From Ophioceras dolichostomum (lineage: Eukaryota > Ascomycota > Sordariomycetes > Magnaporthales > Ophioceraceae), in assembly GCA_003049485.1 (NCBI GenBank), contig PYST01000504.1, positions 1 through 16,701 of the forward strand: a DNA stretch of 16,701 bases. The letters are read 5' to 3'. Every line of letters begins with the position of its first letter. Within the stretch, counting starts at the first letter, position 1. The position numbers and the translations under genes were made by a program. Positions 8,511 through 16,683 of the stretch are shown here, piece by piece. A model generated the notes under the pieces. The model did no database searches and was not told the DNA's origin. It saw only the letters and a list, made by a program, of their open reading frames with translations.

Positions 8511-9722
8511 CAGTCGGTCATCTACGGCAATGAGACAATGGACATCAACGACCACAAGCTCGACTTCGACCTCGCCTCCGAGATGAACACCCTAATCGGC
8601 AACTCGCCTGAATACTCCGTCGACTTCATCCCCTGGTACCAGTCGTCGCCCAACGGCCTCGTCTACGAGAGCGGCTTCAAGCTCTGCACCGGTCTGCCGC
8701 CCACCATCGCCGAGATAGCCGCCAACTCCTCCCTCAGTCCATCCCTGCCCCTCGGCGCCTCCACCCAGGTCCTCGAGGATGCCCTGACGCCCGTCCTCGA
8801 CAACGAGGCGTTCATGGCCGAGGTCGCCAAGATCATGTTCCAGGCGCACGCCGACTTCCACGCCGGCATCCCGGGAGCCGCCCCGGGCATCCAGGGCGAC
8901 CACTGGTCCGAGTTCGCGTACGCCGTCAACTACCTGAAGGCGACGCTCAACGACACCAGCGTCGTGGCGGGCACGGGCGTGGACAGCTTCTGGCACGCGC
9001 TATACGGAAGCGTCTACTTCGCGGTGTCGATGTGGGCAACGATCGACGGCGGGCTGAACCGTCTGCCGGAGGCGTTCCACCCGCTCGTCGACAGCAGCAC
9101 CACGTACGGCGCGAAGGTGGAGAGTATCTCCCAGGATAAAGAAAACGGAACGGCGAGCGTCCTGTGGAAGGTCATCCAGACCGACAACAGCACCTACCAG
9201 TCCTGCACCTACGACTACACTGTCGTGGCCACGCCTTTTTCCGTCGGCAAAAGCTGGCGCTTCACCAGCCCACTGCCCACCACCATGGCCAACTCCATCT
9301 CGCAGCTCGAGTACGGCTACGCCTGCGAGGTCGCGCTGGAGTTCTCGGAGCCCTTCTGGGTGAAGTTTGAGAACCTGGTCTCCGGCTCTTGCTCCACCTC
9401 CACCGACATACCCGGCGTCGGGTCCATCTGCTATCCGAGCTGCAACATCAACGCCACCGGAGGGCCCGCCACTATACTCGCCAGCTACGCCAGCTCGGAC
9501 GCGTGGGGGCTCAGGTGGGCGACCGTGCCGGAGGACCAGCACGTGCAGTACGTTCTTGACGTCATCTTAGAGATCCACAGCGAGGCAGCTGAGGGGAAGT
9601 ACACGGGGAAGTATAACAGGCGGTGCTGGGTGCACGATGAGCTGGAGAGTGGGAGTTGGGCTAGCCCGACTGTGGGGCAGCATGAGTTGTTCATTCCGGA
9701 ATATTTTAAGAATTATTATAAC

Positions 9723-9826
9723 GTGAGCAATTCCCTCTCCCCTATGTGGGCTTTTTTTTCTGCCCGAATTGCATGGGCCGTACGGGGTTGTTCGTTTTTT
9801 TCTGACTTGGGGGAATCTCTCGGCAG
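9723..9826 (+). other. intron in the amine oxidase pseudogene
   Basis: Donor GTGAGC at 9723 and acceptor CAG ending at 9826, phase 0, with a ctgac branch-like site at about 9802-9806. Splicing joins FKNYYN to VIFVGEHT, the expected FAD-binding C-terminal motif. Reading through gives a tail that does not fit the family. Confidence 0.75.
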
Positions 9827-10055
9827 GTGATCTTTGTCGGCGAGCACACGGCCGTACACCGACCCTAGTGTCCTCCCTCATTTGATGGTGAACTTTTCTT
9901 CTCGTGTTCTTGGTGTTGCGGTCATACGTGTGGCTAATGTGATCATATTCCCTCGCATAAAGCTCGGCCTGGTTGATGAGGCCAAGGCTACGGTTGAGAA
10001 GTGGATGGCGAGGTGGATGGAGGTGGTGAGTACCATACCCGCTGCAGACTGTTGA

Positions 10056-10612
10056 GACCATGCGATGTCTCCCAAACTGTGAGATAATGTGACTGGAATA
10101 ATTCGGGCTGACTCTCATACGTTTCGCAGTGATCCGGCTCCGCACGCTGTGCCTACTAGGCATATTAGGCCACGGACGGAATGGGATGCCTTGGGCTGGT
10201 GATGGAGTGATGATGGAAGACCCACTCGAGCAGCTGTGGCTGCGATCGGGAGTTGTTCGGAGCTGAAAAGCAAAATTGCCCACGCGGCATCACATGCAGC
10301 TCCGGCCAATTAAACACGTCATTCATTTTGGCTCTAAATGCAGCTGGGCGGTTCTGCCTTGAGGCCTGCCTCAGTGAATGGCGTGTCGCAACGTTCTTCC
10401 ACCTTCCGTGCCTCAACATCATTGACGATGACTGCGGCACCCTGTGTCCTCAACTACAATCCACCCATCTCACCTTCCGCTATCTCACGCTCACATCGGT
10501 GCTCGCGGGATCTCCTTGATAAAATATCATTGTCGCTTCGAGAACATTGTCCTCCCTTCAATCATCTTTCATCGCTGTCTCTGCTCTGCTCTTGCGTTTT
10601 TCTTTCGAAGAA
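10056..10612. other. intergenic, upstream of the NLR gene
   Basis: About 0.55 kb between the amine oxidase remnant and the NLR ATG. It should contain the NLR promoter, and the last ~100 bp are pyrimidine-rich, as is usual for fungal 5' leaders. No specific element can be supported, and the small frames here are not recognisable. Confidence 0.4.
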
Positions 10613-13538
10613 ATGGATGCAGTTGGGGGCATCGCCGCCGTGATCCAGCTCAGCGAGCTGGTGATCGGTGTGATCAGCAGCATCATAGATTGCCCGAACG
10701 ATATCGCGTTCATCAAGATCGAGGTCTCGGCCTTGAAGGGTATGCTCGGTCCTCTCAAAGACTTCCTCGATAACAGCAAAACGTTCTTAGGGTGCAAGGA
10801 GAAGCTCGATCAAGCCTTCGAGGGATGCCACAAGGCCCTGAAGGGGCTGGAAGCTCTTCTTCCGAGCCCTTACAAAGCAACGAACCCGGGCGGTGCGCTG
10901 CAGCGGAACCGATGGCAGGACCTCTCAATCAGGCTAGCCTGGCCGACGAAGCAGAGCAAAGCCAAGACCCTACTCGACGAGCTGAGGGCCCACAAACAGA
11001 CCATATCCCTGGCACTGGACTCCGAAGCCTTGTAAGCTCCGTGGTTCTCGGTCGATCGAACACTCGATTCCAGCCTATTCTAGCTCTTTGTCGGTGCTGA
11101 ACGCTGCCTACGTAAGGTTCCAAGTACCTAGAACTAACATCGACACAGTACGACACTCCAGGTGGTCAACAAGAAAGTGGGCGAGGTGCAACGAGAGGTT
11201 AACACGGTACGAAAGAAGGTGGACGTGGTGCAAAGCTTTCTCACTTGTGGGTCTCCCCGCGTCCAGTGGCCTCAAGTCCAGTGGACCATGTTTGCTTACA
11301 CCTCCCGATGTGCGCCGCTTAGACTCCGAAATGAGAGAACTTCTGGATTGGCTGGTCACAGTTGATCCTTCCCACCTGCACCAGCAGTCCCTCAAGCTGC
11401 ATGAGGAGCATACAGGCCGCTGGGTGTTGATATGTCCAGCGTGGACCAGTTGGATTTCTGCCGCAGCTGGATCCCAGACCAGTCGACTGCTCTGGATTTG
11501 GGGGATCCCTGGTGCTGGCAAGACAATTCTTGCTTCCTTTGTCATCAACCGTCTCCAGTCCCTTTCATGCTCCCCTGGCGTAGGACACACCTTGCCAAAA
11601 GCAACGGCATATTACTATTGCTATCACGCGCGAAGCCATAGCGACGACGTCGAATCATTCCTCGGATGGGTTCTGGCTCAGCTTTGCCGGCAAGGGGCCC
11701 AGATTCCCAGCGAGCTCCGGCATGCCTGGAAGACTAGAGAGCGGCCTGGACTGTCAGCTCTCCTCAAAGCCTTCAACAATACATGCCAGAGCTTCGAGAA
11801 AGTGTTCGTGGTTGTTGACGCCTTGGATGAGTCGCAGTCCCGTCCCGAGTTTCTCAAGACCATCCGGAGCATAGTGGGAAATCCTGAATTCGGGAATGTT
11901 CACTTGCTCGTCACCAGCCGAAACGAAATCGACATCCGGAAAACGATGGAGGACATCTCCCCCCGCTCTGCCCACATAAGCACGTCCAACAGCTTCGTTA
12001 AGAAAGACATTCGCCGGTACATCCGGACTAAGCTGCACACCGACGAGCGACTGAAGCGCTGGCCATCCGGCCTCCATCAAGAAATGGAGGAACGCCTCTC
12101 AGAGGGTGCCAAAGGCATGTTTCGCTGGGCCTCATGCCAGCTGCAGATCCTCCGCAGGCTCAATTCGAAAGGGGCCATAATGGACGCCATTTCCTCGCTG
12201 CCAGAATCCCTAGATGAGACCTACGAAAGAATCCTTACCAGAATTCCGCCTCAGTCACGACAGATGGCACATCGTGCCCTCGAGCTTCTCTGTGACAAGA
12301 CAATATTCAGGCCGGAAATCGCCGAGGATCTCCTTGAGGCAGTGTTCTGGGGTGACCCTGACACCAAATATCCTCACGACAAGTTCTGGGACGTTGACGG
12401 CCTCCACGAAAGTTGTGTTTGCCTAGTGACAATCGACGAAGAGCCGTCTCAACTTCGCTACGGAGATCACTCTGTCACCGGGAGGCAAATAAAGCTAGCC
12501 CACTACACGGTCAAGGAGTTCCTGTTCTCTTCACGCATTCGACAGAGCCAAAGCCACGCGAGACACTTCCACACGGATCAGGCCCGGTCCCAAAGAGCGC
12601 TAGTGGGCGCGGTTACAACGTCGCTTATCTGGGCTAGTGACGACGCCAACCCTGAGGAGCGCACGCGCGACGACTGGTTTGACTACTGCTGGAAAATCTT
12701 GCCTGGAATTCTGTGGGGCTATTACCACACCACCGCCGGAACTGAGCTCTCCGAGCTCGACCACCTTGTCCTCAGGCTGCTGGACCCTGCTGAAGCCTAC
12801 CTGTCTCGTAGCGCCAGTATCAATTTGGAGGTTTACATGAGCGGTGAGGACTTGACTGGTCCTTCTTGGCCGTTGGCACCCATATCGGAATGGGGCACTC
12901 CCGACAACGAAGGACCCGCTGCGCTTGTGGCGCAACTTCTAGTTCTCAACCTAGAAACCCTCGTCGAGCGATATCTTGCCAGTCTTCCCCGAGCCGATCG
13001 TCGAACGGTGCTAGTAGCGAAGGTTTCTTTCGATATCTTCAGAGACTGCTCTCTACTAACCATTGCTGTTGCCACGGGATGCCATCGCGGGGTGCAGGTT
13101 CTCCTCAAGCTCGGCGCGCGGCTTGATCCCAAAGATAGGACTAGCTTTTATCTGGCGGCAAGTCCTTCTCGCAAGCTTTCCCGCTCGTGGCCCATCTGGG
13201 AGCCCCCCATCGACCTGGAAGACATAGCGGATCATAACCCGAGAGCTGTGCCGGCTACTGCCCTTCAGGTTGCCGTATCAACGGGGAACTGGAGGCTTGC
13301 CAGGCATCTTCTTGATGCCGGTGCAGATCCGACCATGGTAGGAGATCCAGCACTTCCGAACAGCAGCTGGGTGCCGACAAGGGAAGTGGCGCGAGATCAG
13401 TCTCCCCTTCAGATGGTCACGACGCGCCCAGTTCGCAAGGGAAAATGGGAAGAAAGACAGGCCTTTATCCTAACACTACAAGCGAATGGTTATTTGACCG
13501 AGGAGGCCGCAGACAGAATCAACGAGAATGACGAATGA
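10613..13538 (+). CDS. NLR-type STAND protein: HeLo-like, NACHT, ankyrin
   Basis: Predicted signal-transducing NTPase of the fungal NLR class, cytosolic. Known relatives with HeLo/HeLo-like N-domains trigger membrane-directed programmed cell death in non-self recognition; a role here is inference. Exons 10613-11031, 11149-11246 and 11323-13538 give 910 aa. Residues 1-139 match the fungal STAND N-terminal (HeLo-like) type: an amphipathic-hydrophobic start MDAVGGIAAVIQLSELVIGV and the RLAWPTKQSKAKTLLDEL helix. Exon 2 adds a heptad-like VNKKVGEVQREVNTVRKKVD segment (about 144-163). NACHT: Walker A GIPGAGKT (233-240), Walker B VVVDALDE (D338, D341, E342), sensor VTSR (about 368-371). LPESLDETYERIL (about 465) and KLAHYTVKEFLFS (about 562) are typical of the winged-helix region. 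Two ankyrin-like repeats lie at about 748-780 (LLTIAVATG...VQVLLKLGA) and 816-850 (ALQVAVSTG...LLDAGADP). All motifs are intact. The frame start at 11088 is not the gene start, because the N-domain lies upstream. Confidence 0.9.
11032..11148 (+). other. NLR intron 1
   Basis: Donor GTAAGC at 11032, branch site ctaac in gaactaacatc (about 11134-11138), acceptor acacag ending at 11148; 117 bp, phase 2. It joins LALDSEA to the heptad-rich TTLQVVNKK segment, the usual order in this family. Confidence 0.85.
11247..11322 (+). other. NLR intron 2
   Basis: Donor GTGGGT at 11247, acceptor gcttag ending at 11322, branch-like cttac at about 11295-11299; 76 bp, phase 1. Removing it brings VDVVQSFLT into the frame of SEMRELLDWLVTVDP, which continues through NACHT. 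The donor is weaker than that of intron 1, and alternative acceptors (tccag twice, about 11266 and 11281) would leave different frames. Confidence 0.75.
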
Positions 13539-13656
13539 AGATGCTGGCGATGGTGGCGAAGAGTCTAGCGACAGCAGCGAGGAGTTGTACATAGAAGAAT
13601 AGCTACTTGCAAGGAGAAAAGAACATTGCTATATTATAAAAGCTAATTATTTAACG
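13539..13656. other. NLR 3' flank
   Basis: These 118 bp separate the NLR stop codon from the copia LTR. The AT-rich stretch attataaaagctaattattt (13633-13652) may include the polyadenylation region. The LTR could instead supply the 3' end of the transcript. Confidence 0.4.
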
Positions 13657-13916
13657 TGTTGGATAAAAGCATCATTGTTGTGTGGTGAACACAAACGTGA
13701 CCACAAACAAAGGAGAGCTTCACTTACCGGAACAAACCGAGTGACAACAAATGGGAGTAAATGACAAAGTAGGTATCCGAGACAAAGACCCAGTTCAGGT
13801 CTCTTGGGGAATAAAAGATAGTCCTCCCAGCCAGATAGCCAAGCACAGAACTTACCAAGCTGCAGGCGCACCCATCAATACAATCTAGTGCTCCAGACCT
13901 CCGTTCCCCTCCAACA
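13657..13916 (+). repeat. copia 5' LTR
   Basis: A 260-bp segment starting TGTTGGA (13657-13663) and ending TCCAACA (13910-13916), a perfect 7-bp terminal inverted repeat with TG...CA ends, and immediately followed by a primer-binding site. TGTTGGA starts are common in Ty1/copia LTRs. The 3' partner lies outside the window, so the boundaries rest on these termini. Confidence 0.85.
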
Positions 13917-13933
13917 GGTTATGAGCCCGGCGC
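13917..13933 (+). promoter_or_regulatory. primer-binding site, half tRNA-iMet
   Basis: GGTTATGAGCCCGGCGC directly abuts the LTR. It is complementary to the anticodon arm of eukaryotic initiator tRNA-Met (GGGCTCATAACC), with about one mismatch to yeast-like sequence over 17 nt. This is the site used by elements such as Drosophila copia, which are primed by the 5' half of a cleaved initiator tRNA rather than by a tRNA 3' end. Confidence 0.85.
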
Positions 13934-14037
13934 ATCGTATCAACTCCATCGACGTTTCTACTCTATCGACGATAACTCGATGGGTCTAGACGGAATCCAG
14001 ACGTGTTCGCTCAGCGGCCAGGAAGAGCCAGCTGAGG

Positions 14038-14589
14038 ATGAACAATCTCGCGTACGAGAAGCTTCAGTCCGGATCGACGAAGCATATGCCAGGTCATTAC
14101 GACACGAGTACAGAGAGTGCAAAGACAAGCAAGATGGAGAGCACCAAGGAGCTTCCAGAATGGAAGCCAAAGGGCAACGAGAGCCCTAGCATCACTGAAG
14201 AACTTAGCGACTTGACGGCTAGACTGGACATACTGAATACGATAGATTCATCAGTCCTGTTCCAGAGGCTTAAAGGCAAGCTAGCCAGGGAGGCCAAAGA
14301 GGCTAAAGATCATTCAGAATACGACGAGGATGGTCACGACAACGAGATCGGTACTGTCAAGTACGTCGAAACTATCAAGAAGAAGCCTTCGAAGGTTGAC
14401 AACAGTAGCAAACGCGGAATACGGAGCGCCGTCGGCGCCGGGGGTAACCCCGATGACAGCGATGGCGATGATTCTAGCGATTCGAGCCACAAAGACAATT
14501 CGCGCCGAGGAAGCCGGCGGAAGGCCAAGGACAAGGGTGACCCAGATGAATCCAAATCAACATCTTCAAGGCGTATCGACCACGCATGA
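14038..14589 (+). CDS. acidic, low-complexity leader ORF of the copia element
   Basis: A 183-aa open frame between the primer-binding site and the recognisable gag. It is rich in Lys, Glu, Asp and Ser, with a predicted-disordered end (DDSDGDDSSDSSHKDNSRRG). I recognise no domain. Its stop overlaps the first Met of the gag frame as ATGA (14586-14589). It could be a separate small ORF, or the N-terminal part of gag split off by a one-base deletion like the two seen further along the element. Its frame is one base off gag, and no start before 14038 in this frame was needed. Function not known. Confidence 0.5.
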   Translation: MNNLAYEKLQSGSTKHMPGHYDTSTESAKTSKMESTKELPEWKPKGNESPSITEELSDLTARLDILNTIDSSVLFQRLKGKLAREAKEAKDHSEYDEDGHDNEIGTVKYVETIKKKPSKVDNSSKRGIRSAVGAGGNPDDSDGDDSSDSSHKDNSRRGSRRKAKDKGDPDESKSTSSRRIDHA

Positions 14590-15500
14590 AGAACCTTGAC
14601 AAAATCGGCACGGCTGTGGTACAGAATTTCAAGAAGCCATTCAAGCTGAGGTTATCGGAAAACCGTCATTTGGCGGGATCTTCGAACTATCATCAGTGGA
14701 AATCATCAATCATGGCAGCACTCAATTGTACCGGTGTCATCATTCTTGAATGGGAACACCCAAACCTCGACATAGATTCAGAGTTCAGCTTCGCAAAAGG
14801 AATCTTGCAGAATATCCAACTTGGACCAGCTCAAGTAATCCAGAACGAAAGCCTTGGAACTCGCATGATGATGAAGCTTGAACAGATGTATCTTGGCAAC
14901 GCAGTGATCTACAGGGAAAAGATCTACGACCAACTGCGAGAACTCAAGTGGACATCAAAGATGACAGTCGAAGAGTTCGTCACGAAGTTAAATCTTCTCC
15001 GAGAAAAATTGATCGGATTGGGAGCGACTCCCGACCCAGAAGAGATGATCTCAAACTTCATCAACAAGGTTGGCCAAGCCCAAACGCAGTGGGCCGACTT
15101 GGCAAGGGCGACTAGGGTAACAGGGACGAGGATGGATCTAAACCTCGTACAGCGATCCCTGATCAACTATATGGTCAGCAAAAAGAACACCAATGGGCAG
15201 AACCAGCCCACAACAATCAGCAAGAGAAGAAACCGGCACCTTACTTCGACGGAGACTGCAACATCTGTGGGAAACATGGACACCATGCCAAGGACTGCTG
15301 GAACAAGAAGAAAGGCGACCAGAACGGCGGCGGCAACGGAGGCCGCGGAGGCGGCCGTGGTGGTCGTGGCGAAGGGCGCGGGGGAGCATTCCAGGCCAGT
15401 GAAAATGGCCAAAATCAGCAAAAACAGATCGAAGCTCCTCCACAGCAAGGCCAGGTCCAACAGAACAACTTCCAGTACCAGGGTCAGGGCGGCCCCGGAA
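14586..15500 (+). pseudogene. copia gag (frame broken near 15206)
   Basis: Capsid-type Gag of Ty1/copia: FKLRLSENRHLAGSSNYHQW near residue 20 is the family N-terminal signature, followed by the helical body (EKIYDQLRELKW, TVEEFVTKLNLLREKLIGLG, EEMISNFIN). The frame reads to about 15206, where the coherent sequence moves one base back (HNNQQEKKPAPYF...). There a CX2CX4HX4C zinc knuckle (CNICGKHGHHAKDC, 15257-15298) and a Gly/Arg-rich nucleic-acid-binding tail follow. A single missing base explains the change; no known slippery heptamer is obvious, and a frameshift within Gag would be unusual. The knuckle frame runs on into the protease. Confidence 0.8.
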
Positions 15501-15502
15501 AG

Positions 15503-16285
15503 GTGTTCAGCGTTGAAGTGTCAGAGACTTCGCAACTCGCCATTGAGCGTTTGGCTGCTGAGTACAAGACACCCTCGCCTAAAACCACCAATTACGCTCA
15601 ACCATCAGCAGTTGAGATCCCTGACAGTGGAGAGTCATCTATGGAGGGAGTGATGGAAATGTCAACCTTCACTTCCCATCATGTCAATGCCGGAAAGCCC
15701 AACAGAGACGCAGTGAACAAGCGTTGGTTGTTTGATACTGGATCGACAATCCACATCGTCAACAACGCCGGTTGGTTCACCTCAAGCGTAGAGATCAACA
15801 GTCAGATACCAATTACGATAGGAGGCGGAACAGTCTACCCCTCCCGTGTCGGGTATGTCGAAGGCTACTTCGAGTACAACAACGAGCAAGACGCCGTGAA
15901 AGGACGTGTGGTACAAACTCGGCCCTCGAGTGTTGCCCGCCGAGCAACGGGCCGTGGTGTCCAGCATCACGGGAAGCAAGGCCGAGAGGTCCTAGTCCGC
16001 GAAAAGCTCCTGAAAGACAAAGCTCAAGAACTTGAGCGCAAGTACAGTGGTCAAGAGCCTAGATTTGAACTCATCGAGGACGATTCAGACTCGGAAAATG
16101 ACAGAGGAGCGAGGAACGGACCATGCCACCATCACAATACACCATCACAATACACCATCACAATAGGAGATAATGCCTATGTTCTGGCAGCAGCGCCGCC
16201 AGGGGAGTTAAAGATCCAACCCCAGGGTATCCCAACCCAGCCGAAAACGCATTCGGACCAGAACATTGCATGTCCAGTCAACTAA
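15503..16285 (+). pseudogene. copia protease and post-deletion linker
   Basis: Open in the zinc-knuckle frame. An aspartic protease core WLFDTGSTIHIVNN (DTG codons 15734-15742) is followed by ITIGGGTVYPSRVGYVEGYF. After about 15900 the sequence no longer matches a protease or the integrase HHCC and DDE regions. It becomes a charged linker (REKLLKDKAQELERK, ELIEDDSDSEND), then NAYVLAAAPPGEL, the type of segment that precedes RT. The coherent frame moves by one base near 16205 to RGVKDPTPGYPNPAENAF; the original frame stops at TAA 16283-16285. The integrase has therefore been lost in a deletion whose junction probably lies at about 15900-16000. Confidence 0.75.
16127..16165 (+). repeat. three perfect 13-bp tandem repeats
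   Basis: caccatcacaata is repeated exactly three times (16127-16139, 16140-16152, 16153-16165) in the linker before RT. The unit is not a multiple of three, so each unit is read in a different frame (HHHN, then PSQY, then TITI), and only a copy number divisible by three keeps the downstream frame. Confidence 0.9.
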
Positions 16286-16683
16286 TTGACGCGGCATTCG
16301 AGGCGTTGGGGTATGAAGATGAGCCCAAAACCATCCGAGAGGCCCGAACTAGGCCCGGCTGGCCTCAGTTTAAGGAGGCCCTCTTCAAGGAGATCCAGAC
16401 CCTCCTCGACAATGGTACATTCAAGTTTGTACCCTGACAAGTCAACCGCGGTAGACTGTTAACGGCGAAACCAGTTCTCACCCGCAAGCGGAACGAGAAA
16501 AGGGAAATTGTGCGGTACAAAGGCCGCATTGTCGCCGGAGGTTTCACACAGACGCATGGAGTCGATTTTGAGGAAACCTATGCCTCCACTGCCCGCTCAG
16601 CTGCATGGCGAATCCTGTTCGCTATGGCTGCCCATAAGGGATGGACAGTGCACCAGATCGACTTCGATGCGGCGTATCTGAAA
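16201..16683 (+). pseudogene. copia reverse transcriptase, N-terminal part, interrupted
   Basis: RVT_2-type RT start. FGPEHCMSSQLIDAAFEALG leads into WPQFKEALFKEIQTLLDNGTFKFVP, then TGA at 16435-16437, then LTAKPVLTRKRNEKREIVRYKGRIVAGGFTQ and VDFEETYAST, ending DFDAAYLKG. DFDAAYL carries the first catalytic-region Asp; the YVDD box would be beyond the window. The usual ARGF is AGGF here (Arg to Gly). The TGA could be a CGA codon altered by a C-to-T change, as repeat-induced point mutation would produce, but one site proves nothing. Confidence 0.82.

Larger units (their letters stand above)
6862..10055 (+). pseudogene. flavin amine oxidase (L-amino-acid oxidase-like), decayed, with LINE in an intron
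   Basis: Family role: FAD-dependent oxidative deamination of amino acids or amines, releasing H2O2 and ammonia. The 5' half is recognisable but broken. A Rossmann-like VLLGRSEA ends in TAG (6898-6900) where GxGxxG is expected. RFARKRRRLEA (frame 1, to 6954), SQRLRGRVHTQYISP (two bases on, 6957-7001) and YQEMGPMRFPK (7021-7053) follow the order LEASQR..GRVHT..EMGPMRFP typical of the family. A phase-0 intron follows (GTAAGC 7054 to CAG 8513) that holds a LINE. The next exon (8514-9722) reads SVIYGNETMDINDHKL... without interruption for about 400 codons, including the family segment MWATIDGGLNRLPEAF. An intron (9723-9826) precedes the FAD-contact motif VIFVGEHT, then TAG at 9866. Remnants VSSL (from 9868) and LGLVDEAKATVEKW (from 9963) lie in other frames and end at TGA 10055. 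An N-terminal leader was not found. Confidence 0.8.

Noticed and set aside
7060..8530. A target-site duplication for the second LINE
   Set aside because: Only weak resemblances (e.g. agcgg near 7057 and agtcgg at 8512) were found, too short and imperfect to call.
8538..9830. A complete 430-aa amine oxidase gene starting at 8538
   Set aside because: It lacks the FAD-binding Rossmann part, coding homology continues upstream of the Met to the splice site at 8514, and the ORF end reads through an intron at 9723.
9000..10283. Minus-strand frames opposite the amine oxidase (9000-9542, 9567-10283)
   Set aside because: They mirror the + strand coding pattern and carry no recognisable motif.
11088..13538. 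NLR gene starting at Met 11088
   Set aside because: That start lies inside intron 1; the HeLo-like N-domain is encoded by 10613-11031 and joins through two introns with good splice signals.
15195..15215. Programmed frameshift in copia gag
   Set aside because: The shift falls before the zinc knuckle inside gag, not at a gag-pol boundary, and no clear slippery heptamer is visible; a one-base deletion is simpler.
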